Notes under the pieces: generated by a model
Database searches by the model: none
What the model saw: only the letters and a program-made list of their open reading frames with translations
Told to the model about the DNA's origin: nothing
In this document: in pieces, positions 8,522 to 17,473 of the stretch
Numbering within the stretch: position 1 is the stretch's first letter
Layout: the number at the start of each line of letters is the position of its first letter
Translations under genes and position numbers: made by a program
Assembly: GCA_900758375.1 (NCBI GenBank)
Contig: CAAERJ010000054.1
Location: forward strand, 1-43,236
DNA from: an uncultured Collinsella sp.
GTDB taxonomy: Bacteria > Actinomycetota > Coriobacteriia > Coriobacteriales > Coriobacteriaceae
Direction: 5' to 3'
Length of the DNA: 43,236 nt

Positions 8522-8630
8522 AGTCATTGGGGACGCTCTTGAATGACTAGTCGTTGGGGACACTCTTAGCGAAAAGCTGCAAGGACTGCCCCCCACTGCC
8601 GGCAGAAAAGGAACGTCCCCCATCTGCCGG
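8522..8630. repeat. cluster of dispersed GGGGACRYTC repeats between convergent genes
   Basis: Two direct copies of GTCRTTGGGGACRCTCTT occur at 8523-8540 and 8550-8567. A third core lies reversed at 8611-8620 (GAACGTCCCC) inside a CCGGCAG-N18-CTGCCGG inverted repeat (8599-8630). AGTCATT and AATGACT at 8522 and 8542 form a perfect 7-bp stem. Related copies lie at 9616-9634 and near 11589. They sit between two convergent HAD genes. Confidence 0.65.
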
Positions 8631-8631
8631 A

Positions 8632-9426
8632 TTAAGCGAGACTCTCCAGCACGCGACGGAGCTCCTGCTGAACGGCGTGGTCGCGGTTGCAGCCTACGAC
8701 GCGATCGGCAACCGCTTTGAGCGCGGGGCGCGCGTTTTCCATCGCGCAGCCCGTGCCGACAAAGCGAATGATCTCGTAGTCGTTCATCGAGTCGCCAAAC
8801 GCCATGATCTCGTCACGTCCAATGCCGTAATGCTCCGCGAGCTGTGCGATGCCCGAGGCCTTCGACACACCGGGCTGCATGGCATCGATCCACGCGTTGC
8901 CCGAAGGTGCAAAAGTAAAGAGCTGGCCAAGTTCACGCTGTAGCACGTAGGCGCTGTCCATAACGACACCGTCATCGCAAAAGATACTCGCCTTGATGAT
9001 ATTTACGCTGGGATCGGGCAGCTCCCAAATACGCTCGGCATTGGGAAGGTCCTTATCGACCTCACGCACGAACTTGCACTCGTCATCGAGCAGGAAGGAC
9101 TTGGTTCGGTCAAAAAGCGCAAGATGCAGATTGGGAAACGTCGCGACAGCCTGGGCGAGCCTTCGAATCGCCAGGTGCGAATACACCTCACGGTCTACCA
9201 TTTTGCCGTCGGCGTAGACCTGGGCACCGTTAGCGGCGACAAAGTCCATCTTGTCGCGAACGGGCGCAAAGAACTCGCACAGGCGATCGTAGCGACGACC
9301 TGACGATGCGGCGAAATGCACGCCATGCTCGTGTAGCGCCAGAATCAGTTCGTAGGTCTCGGGAGGCACCTGGCTGTTTTCGTCAAGCAACGTGCCGTCC
9401 ATATCGGATGCAATCAGTTTAAACAT
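8632..9426 (-). CDS. Cof-type HAD-superfamily hydrolase
   Basis: A 264-residue HAD IIB phosphatase, a distant paralogue of the plus-strand protein encoded at 7670. Motif I is ASDMDGTLLDE at residue 7 onward, motif II is ASSGR, motif III is the lysine of VSKASGI, and motif IV is FGDSMNDYEI. The cap has the usual C2 layout. The ATG is preceded by GAAGGGAG, but that ribosome site is the right arm of a long hairpin (9432-9493), so translation or transcription is probably controlled there. The substrate is unknown. Confidence 0.92.
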   Translation of the reverse strand: MFKLIASDMDGTLLDENSQVPPETYELILALHEHGVHFAASSGRRYDRLCEFFAPVRDKMDFVAANGAQVYADGKMVDREVYSHLAIRRLAQAVATFPNLHLALFDRTKSFLLDDECKFVREVDKDLPNAERIWELPDPSVNIIKASIFCDDGVVMDSAYVLQRELGQLFTFAPSGNAWIDAMQPGVSKASGIAQLAEHYGIGRDEIMAFGDSMNDYEIIRFVGTGCAMENARPALKAVADRVVGCNRDHAVQQELRRVLESLA

Positions 9427-9431
9427 AGAAA

Positions 9432-9493
9432 AGCTCCCTTCGGGCTTGTTGGAATCGAACGTGTATCCAATTCCAACGTACCCAAAGGGAGCT
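9432..9493 (-). promoter_or_regulatory. long hairpin that contains the ribosome site of the HAD gene
   Basis: Read on the minus strand, AGCTCCCTT pairs with AAGGGAGCT (9 bp). Inside it GGG pairs with CCC and ATTCCAAC pairs with GTTGGAAT (8 bp), giving about 20 pairs around a 14-base loop. The right arm holds the Shine-Dalgarno sequence of the HAD gene and is followed by TTTTCT and then the ATG. It can act as an intrinsic terminator after adenine deaminase, as an attenuator, or as a ribosome-site lock. Confidence 0.7.
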
Positions 9494-9615
9494 CAGGTAA
9501 GACTCCGCGGGCGCAAACGTTACAAGGACCTAGCAAATAGCTCACGCGCGTCAGAGGTCCCACGGTCGCAGCGTCAGGCAACACGTCAAAGAGTGTCGCA
9601 GGCGACTAGCCGTTT

Positions 9616-9634
9616 AAGAACGTCCCCGATGACT
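9616..9634 (-). repeat. copy of the GGGGACRYTC dispersed repeat
   Basis: On the minus strand this reads AGTCATCGGGGACGTTCTT, nearly identical to the two copies at 8523 and 8550. It overlaps the stop codon end of the adenine deaminase gene by two bases. Confidence 0.6.
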
Positions 9635-11453
9635 AGTCGGCGTAGGTGAAGGTCGTGACGTCGAACATGCCCTCGGGGCGGATGCGGAGCGTCGGGATAA
9701 CCGGCAGGGGCAGGAAGATGATACCCATGATGGGGTCGAGCGGCGGCTCGATGCCCATGGCGCGCGCCTTGACCATAAAGTCGTCGTGCTGCGCGGCAAC
9801 GTCCTCGGCCGTGCCTTCGCTCATCAGACCGCCGAGCGCCAGCGGGATGCGCGCCACGACCTCGCCGTTGCGCACCAGCACGTGACCACCCTGGCCCACG
9901 GCCTCGACGGCAGCCATCATATCGGCAGCGTTATCACCCACGACGCACACGTTGTGCGAGTCGTGGCCGATTGTGGAGGCAATGGCGCCACCGGTGATGG
10001 TAAGGCCACGCACCCAGCCGCGACCGATATGCTTGCCGACCAGGCCCAGGCCAGCGGGGCCATCGCCGTCGGCGCCCTCGGCCTGCAACGACACGCCGCG
10101 GCCATGGCGCTCAATCAGCATAATGCGACGCAGGCCCTCGGCGCTCTCGGGGCGAGCCATACCCGTGATGGCCTTACCCGGCACCACGTCAATCACGGCC
10201 TCGCCCGGCTTAAAGGCATAGTCGAACACGTCGAGCGAAAGCTTCGGCAGCTTAACGGAGGCGCGCAGCTCATCGGCAAGGGCTGCGACCTCGGCCATCT
10301 CGGGTGCAATCTCGCCCACAAAGGTACCGTCCTGCGCCACCAGAGCACCGGCGGCATATACGCGATGCGGAGCCGTGGCAAACGTCAGGTCATTGAGCAC
10401 CAGCAGGTCGGCACGCTTGCCCGGGGCGATGGCGCCGCGGAGCTCGTGCGGGTCGCGGCAGCCGTGGTCCAGGCCAAATGCCTCAGCCGTGGAAAGGGAC
10501 GCCATGGAGATGGCGACCACGGGGTCGATACCGGCCTCAATCGCCACGCGGCAGGCATTGTCGATCATGCCGGTCGCAAGCGCATCGGAAGGGGCGCGGT
10601 CGTCGGTCGCAAAGCAGCAGCGGCGGGCACGGGCAGGATTCTCCAGCAGCATCGGCGACAGGTTGGCCAGGTCATGGCTGCACGTACCTTCGCGCAGCAT
10701 CACGTACATGCCGCGGGACAGCTTGTCGAGTGCCTCCTCGGAAATCGTCGACTCATGGTCAGCGATAATACCTGCTGCGGCATAGGCGTTGAGGTCCTTG
10801 CCGGCAACGAGCGGCGCGTGACCGTCAACCTGCTTGGACGGCGTCTGGTTGGCAGCGTCAATGCGAGCGCAGGTCTCGGGATCGGCCATAAAGACGCCCG
10901 GCAGGTTCATCATCTCGCCCAGGCCAAAGACATCGCCCGGATGCTCGGCAAAAAACGCCTGCATATCAGCAGCGGTGATGACGGCACCGGCCTGCTCGTC
11001 GGGCAGCGCGGGCACGCACGAGGGCATCATGTACTTGATGGAAATAGGAGCGCGACGACCGTCCTCGATCATAAAGCGCAGGCCGTCCAGGCCGGAAACG
11101 TTGGCGATCTCGTGGCTGTCGGCAATGGCAGTGGTGGTACCGCGCGTCGCCGCCATGCGCGCATACTCGGCAGGGCGGATGTTCGAAGACTCGATATGCA
11201 AGTGTCCGTCAATAAAACCGGGGGCAAGATAGCGGCCCTGGCAATCGATGACCTCGGCAGCCTCATACGTACCGGCGGCATCGTCGCGACCATCGTAGAG
11301 CACACCGACGATCACGCCATCCTTGACGGCAACGCTACCGTGCGCCACGCGCTGGCCGTACACATCGACAATCTGTGCGTTGGCAAACAGCGTGTCAACG
11401 GGAACGCGCCCCTCGGCGGCCTCGATCACAGACCTCATGACCTCAACGGACAT
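9633..11453 (-). CDS. ade: adenine deaminase
   Basis: A 606-residue metal-dependent enzyme that converts adenine to hypoxanthine and ammonia for purine salvage. It belongs to the amidohydrolase superfamily. The N-terminal beta domain leads into the metal-binding PGFIDGHLHIESS. Further signature segments are ADSHEIANV, GLGEMMN, GHAPLVAG and FATDDRAPSD. The C-terminal adenine deaminase domain carries ITGGAIASTIGHDSHN. The start is placed at ATG 11453 because it has a strong AAAGGAG site. The same frame stays open 42 codons further upstream, but that part looks non-coding. The gene is alone, with a terminator and a dispersed palindrome on its upstream side. Confidence 0.95.
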   Translation of the reverse strand: MSVEVMRSVIEAAEGRVPVDTLFANAQIVDVYGQRVAHGSVAVKDGVIVGVLYDGRDDAAGTYEAAEVIDCQGRYLAPGFIDGHLHIESSNIRPAEYARMAATRGTTTAIADSHEIANVSGLDGLRFMIEDGRRAPISIKYMMPSCVPALPDEQAGAVITAADMQAFFAEHPGDVFGLGEMMNLPGVFMADPETCARIDAANQTPSKQVDGHAPLVAGKDLNAYAAAGIIADHESTISEEALDKLSRGMYVMLREGTCSHDLANLSPMLLENPARARRCCFATDDRAPSDALATGMIDNACRVAIEAGIDPVVAISMASLSTAEAFGLDHGCRDPHELRGAIAPGKRADLLVLNDLTFATAPHRVYAAGALVAQDGTFVGEIAPEMAEVAALADELRASVKLPKLSLDVFDYAFKPGEAVIDVVPGKAITGMARPESAEGLRRIMLIERHGRGVSLQAEGADGDGPAGLGLVGKHIGRGWVRGLTITGGAIASTIGHDSHNVCVVGDNAADMMAAVEAVGQGGHVLVRNGEVVARIPLALGGLMSEGTAEDVAAQHDDFMVKARAMGIEPPLDPIMGIIFLPLPVIPTLRIRPEGMFDVTTFTYAD

Positions 11454-11605
11454 ACATACTCCTTTAACCGTAGAAAAAAGCTGCGGAGCGGACAGGCCTT
11501 CACCGCAGCAAACCAATAGCCATTGTATGCCCAAAAGGAGGCCGCCGATAACGCCCCTTCCGCTTAACGGCACCGCCAAATGATCCCTTGGGGACGGAGG
11601 AAAAA

Positions 11606-11672
11606 AGTTGCGGTGGAATAGTTCCTACCTGGGCGCCCGTAAGGCCTTTTTAGGAACTATTTCACCGCAACT
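11606..11672. repeat. dispersed long palindrome, copy 1
   Basis: Two 22-base arms, beginning AGTTGCGGTGGAATAG and ending CTATTTCACCGCAACT, pair with a single G-T mismatch around a 23-base GC-rich loop. The outer 15 bases of each arm match copy 2 at 30297-30363 except for one base. It lies between tyrS and ade, just after a GGGGACGG stretch. It resembles a REP- or MITE-type element without coding content. Confidence 0.75.
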
Positions 11673-11677
11673 CAAAA

Positions 11678-11706
11678 GGCCGCAGTCGGGAGTTCCGGCT
11701 GCGGCC
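11678..11706 (-). terminator. intrinsic terminator of tyrS
   Basis: GGCCGCAG pairs with CTGCGGCC, with an inner CGG/CCG pairing. On the minus strand the stem is followed by TTTTGAG. It lies 29 bases after the tyrS stop codon. Confidence 0.85.
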
Positions 11707-11735
11707 CTATTGCACATGTTAGGTTGACCTACTTG

Positions 11736-12947
11736 CTAGACCAGCTTGAAGCCCTTGCGCTTGCCTACGGAGAGGGTGTCGCCCAGCTTGAGGGCGCTGG
11801 GGTCGATGTTGTAGCTCTTGGGAGCCACGGCCTTGCCGTTGATCTTGACGCCGCCGCCGTCGATGTCGCGGCGGGCCTGACCGGCGCTGGCCGAAAGGCC
11901 CAGGTCCTTGAGCAGGCCGGCGAGGTAGATCTGGCCCTCGTCGTTAACAGTCAGCTCAACGTGCTTCTCGGGGAAGTCGGCGAGTTGGCCCTCCTTGAAC
12001 ACGCGGTCGAACTCGGCCTGAGCCTCGTCGCCGGCGCCGGCGCCGTGGTAGGTGTCGCACAGGTCACGGCCCAGAGCGCGCTTGAGCTCATAGGGATCGG
12101 CGGAGCCGTCGGCCAGAGCAGCGTCGATCTTGTCGACCTCGGCCGGGGTGAGCGAACTGGCCAGACGATAGTACTTGCCGATCATCTCGTCGGGGATGGA
12201 CATGGTCTTGCCGAACATATCCTTGGGCGCGTCGGTCAGGCCGATGTAGTTACCGTAGGACTTGGACATCTTACGGACGCCATCGGTGCCCTCGAGCAAC
12301 GGCATGGTGAGCGCGATCTGGGGCTCCATGCCCATCTTCTCCATGAGCTCACGGCCGGCGAGCAGGTTGAAAAGCTGATCGGTGCCGCCCATCTCCACGT
12401 CGGCCTTGATCTGCACGGAGTCGAAAGCCTGCATCACGGGATACAGGAACTCATGCAGGGCGATCGGCGTCTGAGACTGGTAGCGCTTGGTAAAGTCGTC
12501 GCGCTCGAGAATACGGGCGACGGTGAACTTGGAGCACACCTGCAGCAGACCGGCCAGATCCATCGACAAGATCCAGTCGCCGTTGTGCACGATGGTGGTC
12601 TTCTCGGGATCCAGGATCTTCATGGCCTGGCTCACGTAGGTCTCGGCATTGGCCTCGATCTGCTCCTGCGAAAGCTGCGGGCGGGTGGAATTCTTGCCCG
12701 AGGGGTCGCCAATCAGCGCAGTACCGTTGCCGATGATGAGGGTGACGTTGTGGCCCAGGTCCTGGAACTGACGCATCTTGCGCAGCGGCACGGCGTGGCC
12801 CAGGTGCAGGTCGGGGCTGGTGGGATCGACGCCGAGCTTGATGTTGAGGGGCTCGCCCTTCTCAAGCTTCTTGCGAAGGTCGGCCTCGGGGACGATCTGC
12901 GCGGCGCCCGAGGTGATGATACGCATTTGCTCGTCAACAGACAGCAT
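11736..12947 (-). CDS. tyrS: tyrosyl-tRNA synthetase
   Basis: A 403-residue class I synthetase that charges tRNA-Tyr. The HIGH motif is HLGH (residues 48-51) and the KMSKS motif is complete (226-230). The C-terminal S4-like RNA-binding domain is seen from about 340 on (LSASAGQARRDIDGGGVKINGK). The Rossmann core begins IKLGVDPTSPDLHLG, the form of the TyrZ/TyrRS type 2 group rather than the E. coli type. The ATG has an AAAGGAGG site. A compact hairpin lies directly before that site; there is not enough room (96 bases to the next gene) for a full T-box leader. Confidence 0.97.
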   Translation of the reverse strand: MLSVDEQMRIITSGAAQIVPEADLRKKLEKGEPLNIKLGVDPTSPDLHLGHAVPLRKMRQFQDLGHNVTLIIGNGTALIGDPSGKNSTRPQLSQEQIEANAETYVSQAMKILDPEKTTIVHNGDWILSMDLAGLLQVCSKFTVARILERDDFTKRYQSQTPIALHEFLYPVMQAFDSVQIKADVEMGGTDQLFNLLAGRELMEKMGMEPQIALTMPLLEGTDGVRKMSKSYGNYIGLTDAPKDMFGKTMSIPDEMIGKYYRLASSLTPAEVDKIDAALADGSADPYELKRALGRDLCDTYHGAGAGDEAQAEFDRVFKEGQLADFPEKHVELTVNDEGQIYLAGLLKDLGLSASAGQARRDIDGGGVKINGKAVAPKSYNIDPSALKLGDTLSVGKRKGFKLV

Positions 12948-12968
12948 TGGGTATCCTCCTTTTGCTAT

Positions 12969-12995
12969 AGCACCCTCGCCGAAAACGGCGGTGCT
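12969..12995 (-). promoter_or_regulatory. leader hairpin just upstream of the tyrS ribosome site
   Basis: AGCACC pairs with GGTGCT and the inner GCCG pairs with CGGC around a TTTT loop. It lies about eight bases before the tyrS Shine-Dalgarno sequence. It has no following T run, so it is more likely a stability or translation element than a terminator. Confidence 0.4.
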
Positions 12996-13043
12996 GGAAG
13001 TCCATAAACTCTCTTATGATAACAAACTGACGCGACACAGCAT

Positions 13044-15020
13044 CTACGACAGGAAAATCCTCGTCCTGCCGCATGCGTCGATGGCAACTGGCAGATGTGT
13101 GCCGTCACGCTCGACCAGATAGCGCACCTGCCGACGACGCAAGCAGTCGCGGCAACGGGCCTGCCCCGTCGCATCGGTGGCGCAAACACCCTCGGCGGTC
13201 AGCAGGCAGTGCTCGCACACCATGAGCTCGGGACGGTCGGCGTCGACCGGACCCAAGACGCCGGGTTCAGCAGCCAGCTCGGCAATACACTCCCTATCAT
13301 TGCTGAGCAACTCGGTAGGCAAGTATACCCACCTCGCGCCAAGCCCGCGCAGCCAGGCAAGCGTGGCCCGATTGGCGCAGAACACCGGCGCCGCCACGTC
13401 AAACGTCATGCCCAGCTCGCGGGCCATCGCCACCTGCCCCAGGTTGCGGCAAACAATACGCCCGGCACGTTGCATAAGCGCTCGAGTCCGCTCGGCGTCG
13501 CCTGCGCGGCACACTTCGTCGAGCACCACCGTCGCATCGGACAGATCCCACTCATCGCGCGGATCCAAATCCATCAGCTCCCAGGCAAAGACCATACAAG
13601 CAAAAGCCTCATGCTTTGCCGGCTCCGCCGGTCCCGCCAACTCCGTCGGCACGTCGTCATCTGCCAGAACGCCCTCAAACGGCAGCACCTCAACGGACTG
13701 CTCAACAGGCGCGACCGCATCTGCCTCGACCCGCATGCGCTCCAACACCGTTGCCGTCTGCCCCAGCACGCCGGCACTGCGAATCAGATAGACCTCGCAG
13801 CCCGCGTCCACCTTGCGTTTGCAATGCACGACGATGCGCTCTCCCGCAGCGGCGTCCACGGGGCAAGGCACCTGTGGCCAGCGCTTGGGCACATCGGGAC
13901 GCGCGTCGGCACCCGGGTAAAATCGGATCTCGAGCGTATCGCCCGCCGCCACGGCGGCATCAAGCTCAACCATCACCTCTTCGTGACCCACCGCCACCAA
14001 GTGGCCCACGCGCACGCCCTGGTTGATCGCGCGTTCAAAGCTCATGAGCTCGGCGCCCGAACGACCCCGCAGATACGCATCGGTAAAGCCGCGGTTGAAC
14101 GACCTCCCCAGCTCGCGCTCAAGCGTCGGCACCGCATCGGCATCCCATGTGCCGGCGCGCAGCATATCGAGCGCCCGACGCCACACCCTCACCACGTTAA
14201 AGACGTAGTCGGGATTCTTCATGCGGCCCTCGATCTTGAGCGATGCCACGCCGGCGGCAACAAGCTCCGGCAGGTGCGCGATACCCAGATAGTCACGCGG
14301 ACAAAGCAGGCGGTCCCCTTCGACAGCAACAACACTCTGCCCCGCCTCGTCCGCCAAGTCATAGGACAGACGGCACGGCTGTGTGCAGTCGCCGCGCATC
14401 GCCGACCGTCCGCGCCGCAGGGCCGAAAACTCACACGCGCCTGAATAACCAATGCAAATAGCACCGTGACAGAACACCTCTATGGGCACGCCAGTAGCGC
14501 AAAGCGTCCCAATCTCCGCCACGTTCAGCTCGCGCGCCGTCGTCACGCGCTCAACTCCCAACTCCTTGGCAGCCAACTGCACGGCACCCTCGCTATGAGC
14601 GCCCGCTTGGGTGGACAGGTGAATCTCGACCCCCGGAATCGCCGCACGAAGCGCGCAAGCCAGCCCGGCATCGGCCACAATCAACGCATCGGCGCCCAAC
14701 GCATGCGCATGCGCCCCCAACGCCACGGCGTCGGCAAGCTCATCATCGAACACGAACACGTTGAGCGTCACGTACACACGCACGCCATGCGCATGGGCCA
14801 CGGCACAACCGCGCGCGAACTCATCATCGCTAAAGCCATGCGCGCTCACTCGAGCGTTGAATCCGTCCAGCCCCGCATAGACGGCATCGGCACCCGCCGC
14901 AATTGCCGCGAGCATCTGGTCGAGCCCGCCAGCGGGCGCCAGCAGCTCGGGCAGCGCCACTCCAGCCGCCGCCAACTCGCTTTCGCATTGTCCGCTCGGT
15001 TCCATCGGCCGAATCGCCAT
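13044..15020 (-). CDS. U32 family peptidase-like protein (RlhA/TrhP type)
   Basis: A 658-residue protein. The TIM-barrel-like U32 domain starts LPELLAPAGGLDQMLAAI and carries the family signature EVFCHGAICIGYSGAC (about residues 185-200). A cysteine pair, CTQPCR, follows, which in this family ligates an iron-sulfur cluster. The C-terminal third corresponds to the collagenase-like extra domain (DUF3656 region) and has a CEHC...CRDC cysteine motif near the end. Relatives RlhA and TrhP act in RNA hydroxylation rather than proteolysis, so a tRNA or rRNA modification role is likely. ATG 15020 is chosen over the TTG 18 bases upstream because of its AAGGAG site. It is divergent from the penicillin-binding protein gene. 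Confidence 0.88.
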   Translation of the reverse strand: MAIRPMEPSGQCESELAAAGVALPELLAPAGGLDQMLAAIAAGADAVYAGLDGFNARVSAHGFSDDEFARGCAVAHAHGVRVYVTLNVFVFDDELADAVALGAHAHALGADALIVADAGLACALRAAIPGVEIHLSTQAGAHSEGAVQLAAKELGVERVTTARELNVAEIGTLCATGVPIEVFCHGAICIGYSGACEFSALRRGRSAMRGDCTQPCRLSYDLADEAGQSVVAVEGDRLLCPRDYLGIAHLPELVAAGVASLKIEGRMKNPDYVFNVVRVWRRALDMLRAGTWDADAVPTLERELGRSFNRGFTDAYLRGRSGAELMSFERAINQGVRVGHLVAVGHEEVMVELDAAVAAGDTLEIRFYPGADARPDVPKRWPQVPCPVDAAAGERIVVHCKRKVDAGCEVYLIRSAGVLGQTATVLERMRVEADAVAPVEQSVEVLPFEGVLADDDVPTELAGPAEPAKHEAFACMVFAWELMDLDPRDEWDLSDATVVLDEVCRAGDAERTRALMQRAGRIVCRNLGQVAMARELGMTFDVAAPVFCANRATLAWLRGLGARWVYLPTELLSNDRECIAELAAEPGVLGPVDADRPELMVCEHCLLTAEGVCATDATGQARCRDCLRRRQVRYLVERDGTHLPVAIDACGRTRIFLS

Positions 15021-15181
15021 CGATAAACTCCTTGCCAAGGTGTGCTTTCACTCTGAAAATTGCTTCCAACCAGCATACACGAGGCCTCACGTGCCCCGAT
15101 TGGTTTATCGTGTAATAACTTATGTCCATCCTGCCCGGTAGCATACCTGCCGCCTGGCACGACATACCAGGAGGTCAATAT

Positions 15182-17407
15182 ATGGGTCCTCGCCAACGAC
15201 AGGGGCGCGGTCGCTCTAAGACGCATGCCCTTCCCATGATCTTGCTCTCGTTTTTGGGCTTTCTGCTTATCGCGGGCGTAGCGTTTGGCATCGGCATGAT
15301 CGGCAATGTCAACCGCTGGCTGTCCGATCTGCCCGACTACACCGATGCCAACGCGTATCTGGTGAGCGAGCCCACCGACATCGTCGACTGCAACGGCAAT
15401 ACCATTGCGAGTTTCTACACGCAAAACCGCAAGTCCATCACCAAGGACCAAGTGTCCCCGTACGTGCTGCAGGGCACCGTCGACGTTGAGGACGAGCGCT
15501 TCTACGAGCATGGCGGCATCGACCTCTGGGGCATTGCACGCGCATCGGTGGCAACGCTCACCGGCGGCCACGAGGGCGCATCGACCATCACCCAACAGCT
15601 GGTTCGCAACACCATCCTGCAGGAGGAACAATTCGACTCGACCATCGAGCGTAAGGTGCGCGAGGCCTATATCGCCATCAAGATGGAGGATATGTACTCC
15701 AAAGACGATATCCTCATGATGTACCTCAACACCATCTACTACGGCCATGGAGCATATGGCATCGAGGCCGCCGCCGAGACCTATCTGTCCAAGACCGCCT
15801 CCGACCTCACCCTGAGCGAGGCCGCGCTGCTCATCGGCCTTCCCAACTCGCCCTCGCAGTACGACCCCACGGTTAATCCCGACTTGGCGCTGTCCCGCCG
15901 CAATAAGGTTCTGGACAACATGCTGCGTCTGGGCCACATCACGCAGGAAGAGCACGATGCCGCACAGGCTGAGCCCATCACGCTTAACGTGACCGAGATT
16001 TCGGGCAGTGGCGTCGATGTGTACTCTCAGCCCTACTTTGTCTCCTACGTTAAGCAGTTGCTTGAGCAGGAGTTCTCCACCGACGTGCTCTTTAAGGGCG
16101 GTCTGACCGTCAAGACCACCATCGACCCCACCATGCAGCAGGTGGCCGAGGAGGCTGTGCGCTCGCAGCTCGACACGCTTTCGCTCGACGGCCTGGACAT
16201 GGGCATGGTCGTCGTTGACCCCAAGACCGGCTACATCAAGTGCATGGTAGGCGGCTACGACTACAACGCCGACGAGAATCACGTGAACCACGCTACGGCA
16301 AAGCGCCCCGTGGGCTCCACGTTTAAGGCCTTTACGCTGGCAACTGCCATCCAAAACGGTATGAACCCCAACGTCACCCTCAACTGCAACTCGCCGCTCA
16401 AGGCCAAGGGCACCACGACCGAGGTGCAAAACTACGGCAACCAGAGCTATGGCAACATCACGCTTAAGCAGGCAACGGCATACTCATCCAACACCGGCTA
16501 CATTCAGGTGGCCGAAGCCATCGGCAATGACAAGATCATGTCGCTCGTCAAAAAGCTTGGCATCGATCCCGCCAAAGACAATATCGAGGACGTTCCCGTC
16601 ATGACGCTCGGCACCGGGTCCATCTCACCGCTCGAGATGGCATCTGCCTACGCAACGTTTGCCAACGGTGGCTACTACCGTCAGCCCATCGCCATTACCG
16701 AGATCGACTCGCGTACCGGCTCGGTTCTGTACCAGCACACCGACAATCCCACGCAGGTGCTCACCGAAGGCGAGGCTGCCGCGGTTTCCGATGTTCTATC
16801 CGGCGTCATGCAGGGCAGCGGCACGGGTGCCGCCGGCGCGCTGAACGTCAACCAGCCCTATGCCGGCAAGACGGGCACCACTGACAACACCACCAACCTG
16901 TGGTTCTGCGGCTTCACGCCGCAACTGACATGCGCCCTGTGGACCGGTTATTCCGCAGGCGAGATTCCCATCCAAAAGTACGGTTCGGACCTGCTGGGCG
17001 ACAGCACCAACCTGCCCGTCTTTAAGAAGTTCATGAACACCGTTCTTGCGGGCACCGAGCGCGAGGAATTCCAGACCGGAACGGCTCCCACGTACAAGAA
17101 CAATAACGTCTGGAAGTTCTACGGCACAAACAACAAAAAGAAAGACGAAGAGGATAAAGACGAGGGAAAAGAAGAGGAAGAGACCACGACCACCACAACG
17201 ACAACGACAACCACGACCACTGAAACCCCGGGCGGCAACACCACCGGCGATAGCGGTACGACAGGTGGCGACGGTGGCACGGGTGGCAATGGTGGCACGG
17301 GTGGCGACGGTGGCACGGGTGGCAATGGTGGCACGGGTGGCGACGGTGGCACGCCGACGCCTACCCCCGATCCTACGCCCACGCCCGACCCCTCTACGGG
17401 CCAGTAG
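15182..17407 (+). CDS. class A penicillin-binding protein (glycosyltransferase/transpeptidase)
   Basis: A 741-residue bifunctional peptidoglycan synthase anchored by one helix (about residues 18-42). The GT51 glycosyltransferase domain has EDERFYEHGG and then GASTITQQLVRN. The transpeptidase domain has the SxxK serine in VGSTFKAF, SSN in AYSSNTGY, and KTG in AGKTGTTDN. After about residue 640 comes an unusual tail: a charged KKK/DEE/KEEEE part, 13 threonines in a row, five GG(D/N)GGT repeats and a PTPTPDPTPTPDP end. ATG 15182 is chosen over 15122 because of its AGGAGGT site. The tail is probably extracellular and wall-spanning. A strong terminator follows. Confidence 0.95.
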   Translation: MGPRQRQGRGRSKTHALPMILLSFLGFLLIAGVAFGIGMIGNVNRWLSDLPDYTDANAYLVSEPTDIVDCNGNTIASFYTQNRKSITKDQVSPYVLQGTVDVEDERFYEHGGIDLWGIARASVATLTGGHEGASTITQQLVRNTILQEEQFDSTIERKVREAYIAIKMEDMYSKDDILMMYLNTIYYGHGAYGIEAAAETYLSKTASDLTLSEAALLIGLPNSPSQYDPTVNPDLALSRRNKVLDNMLRLGHITQEEHDAAQAEPITLNVTEISGSGVDVYSQPYFVSYVKQLLEQEFSTDVLFKGGLTVKTTIDPTMQQVAEEAVRSQLDTLSLDGLDMGMVVVDPKTGYIKCMVGGYDYNADENHVNHATAKRPVGSTFKAFTLATAIQNGMNPNVTLNCNSPLKAKGTTTEVQNYGNQSYGNITLKQATAYSSNTGYIQVAEAIGNDKIMSLVKKLGIDPAKDNIEDVPVMTLGTGSISPLEMASAYATFANGGYYRQPIAITEIDSRTGSVLYQHTDNPTQVLTEGEAAAVSDVLSGVMQGSGTGAAGALNVNQPYAGKTGTTDNTTNLWFCGFTPQLTCALWTGYSAGEIPIQKYGSDLLGDSTNLPVFKKFMNTVLAGTEREEFQTGTAPTYKNNNVWKFYGTNNKKKDEEDKDEGKEEEETTTTTTTTTTTTTETPGGNTTGDSGTTGGDGGTGGNGGTGGDGGTGGNGGTGGDGGTPTPTPDPTPTPDPSTGQ
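17264..17353 (+). repeat. 18-bp coding minisatellite, five copies
   Basis: Five 18-bp units encode GGDGGT, GGNGGT, GGDGGT, GGNGGT and GGDGGT. The D/N alternation makes a 36-bp higher-order unit. The unit length is a multiple of three, so gain or loss of copies would keep the reading frame and change only the length of the PBP tail. Confidence 0.85.
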
Positions 17408-17431
17408 ACGCAAAGCGGCATCTGACACCAA

Positions 17432-17473
17432 GGCGCCCGAGCAGCACGTACGCTGCTCGGGCGCCTCTTTATT
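17432..17473 (+). terminator. strong intrinsic terminator of the PBP gene
   Basis: GGCGCCCGAGCAGC and GCTGCTCGGGCGCC form a perfect 14-bp stem with a 6-base loop, followed by TCTTTATTT. It lies 24 bases after the stop codon. Confidence 0.95.

Noticed and set aside
9786..11519. 577-codon open frame on the plus strand
   Set aside because: It is antisense to adenine deaminase, has a composition typical of a shadow frame and no family motif.
11454..11579. N-terminal extension of adenine deaminase (42 codons)
   Set aside because: ATG 11453 has a strong ribosome site and the family starts there; the extension has no homology-like features.
11724..13007. 427-codon open frame on the plus strand
   Set aside because: Antisense to tyrS; its repeats of Leu, Gly, Val and Asp are those of a reversed GC-rich gene.
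12948..13043. T-box leader of tyrS
   Set aside because: Only 96 bases separate it from the upstream gene and no T-box consensus is seen.
13095..14444. 449-codon open frame on the plus strand
   Set aside because: Antisense to the U32 protein gene and without motifs or ribosome site.
14846..16429. 527-codon open frame on the minus strand
   Set aside because: Antisense to the PBP gene, whose domains are fully recognisable.
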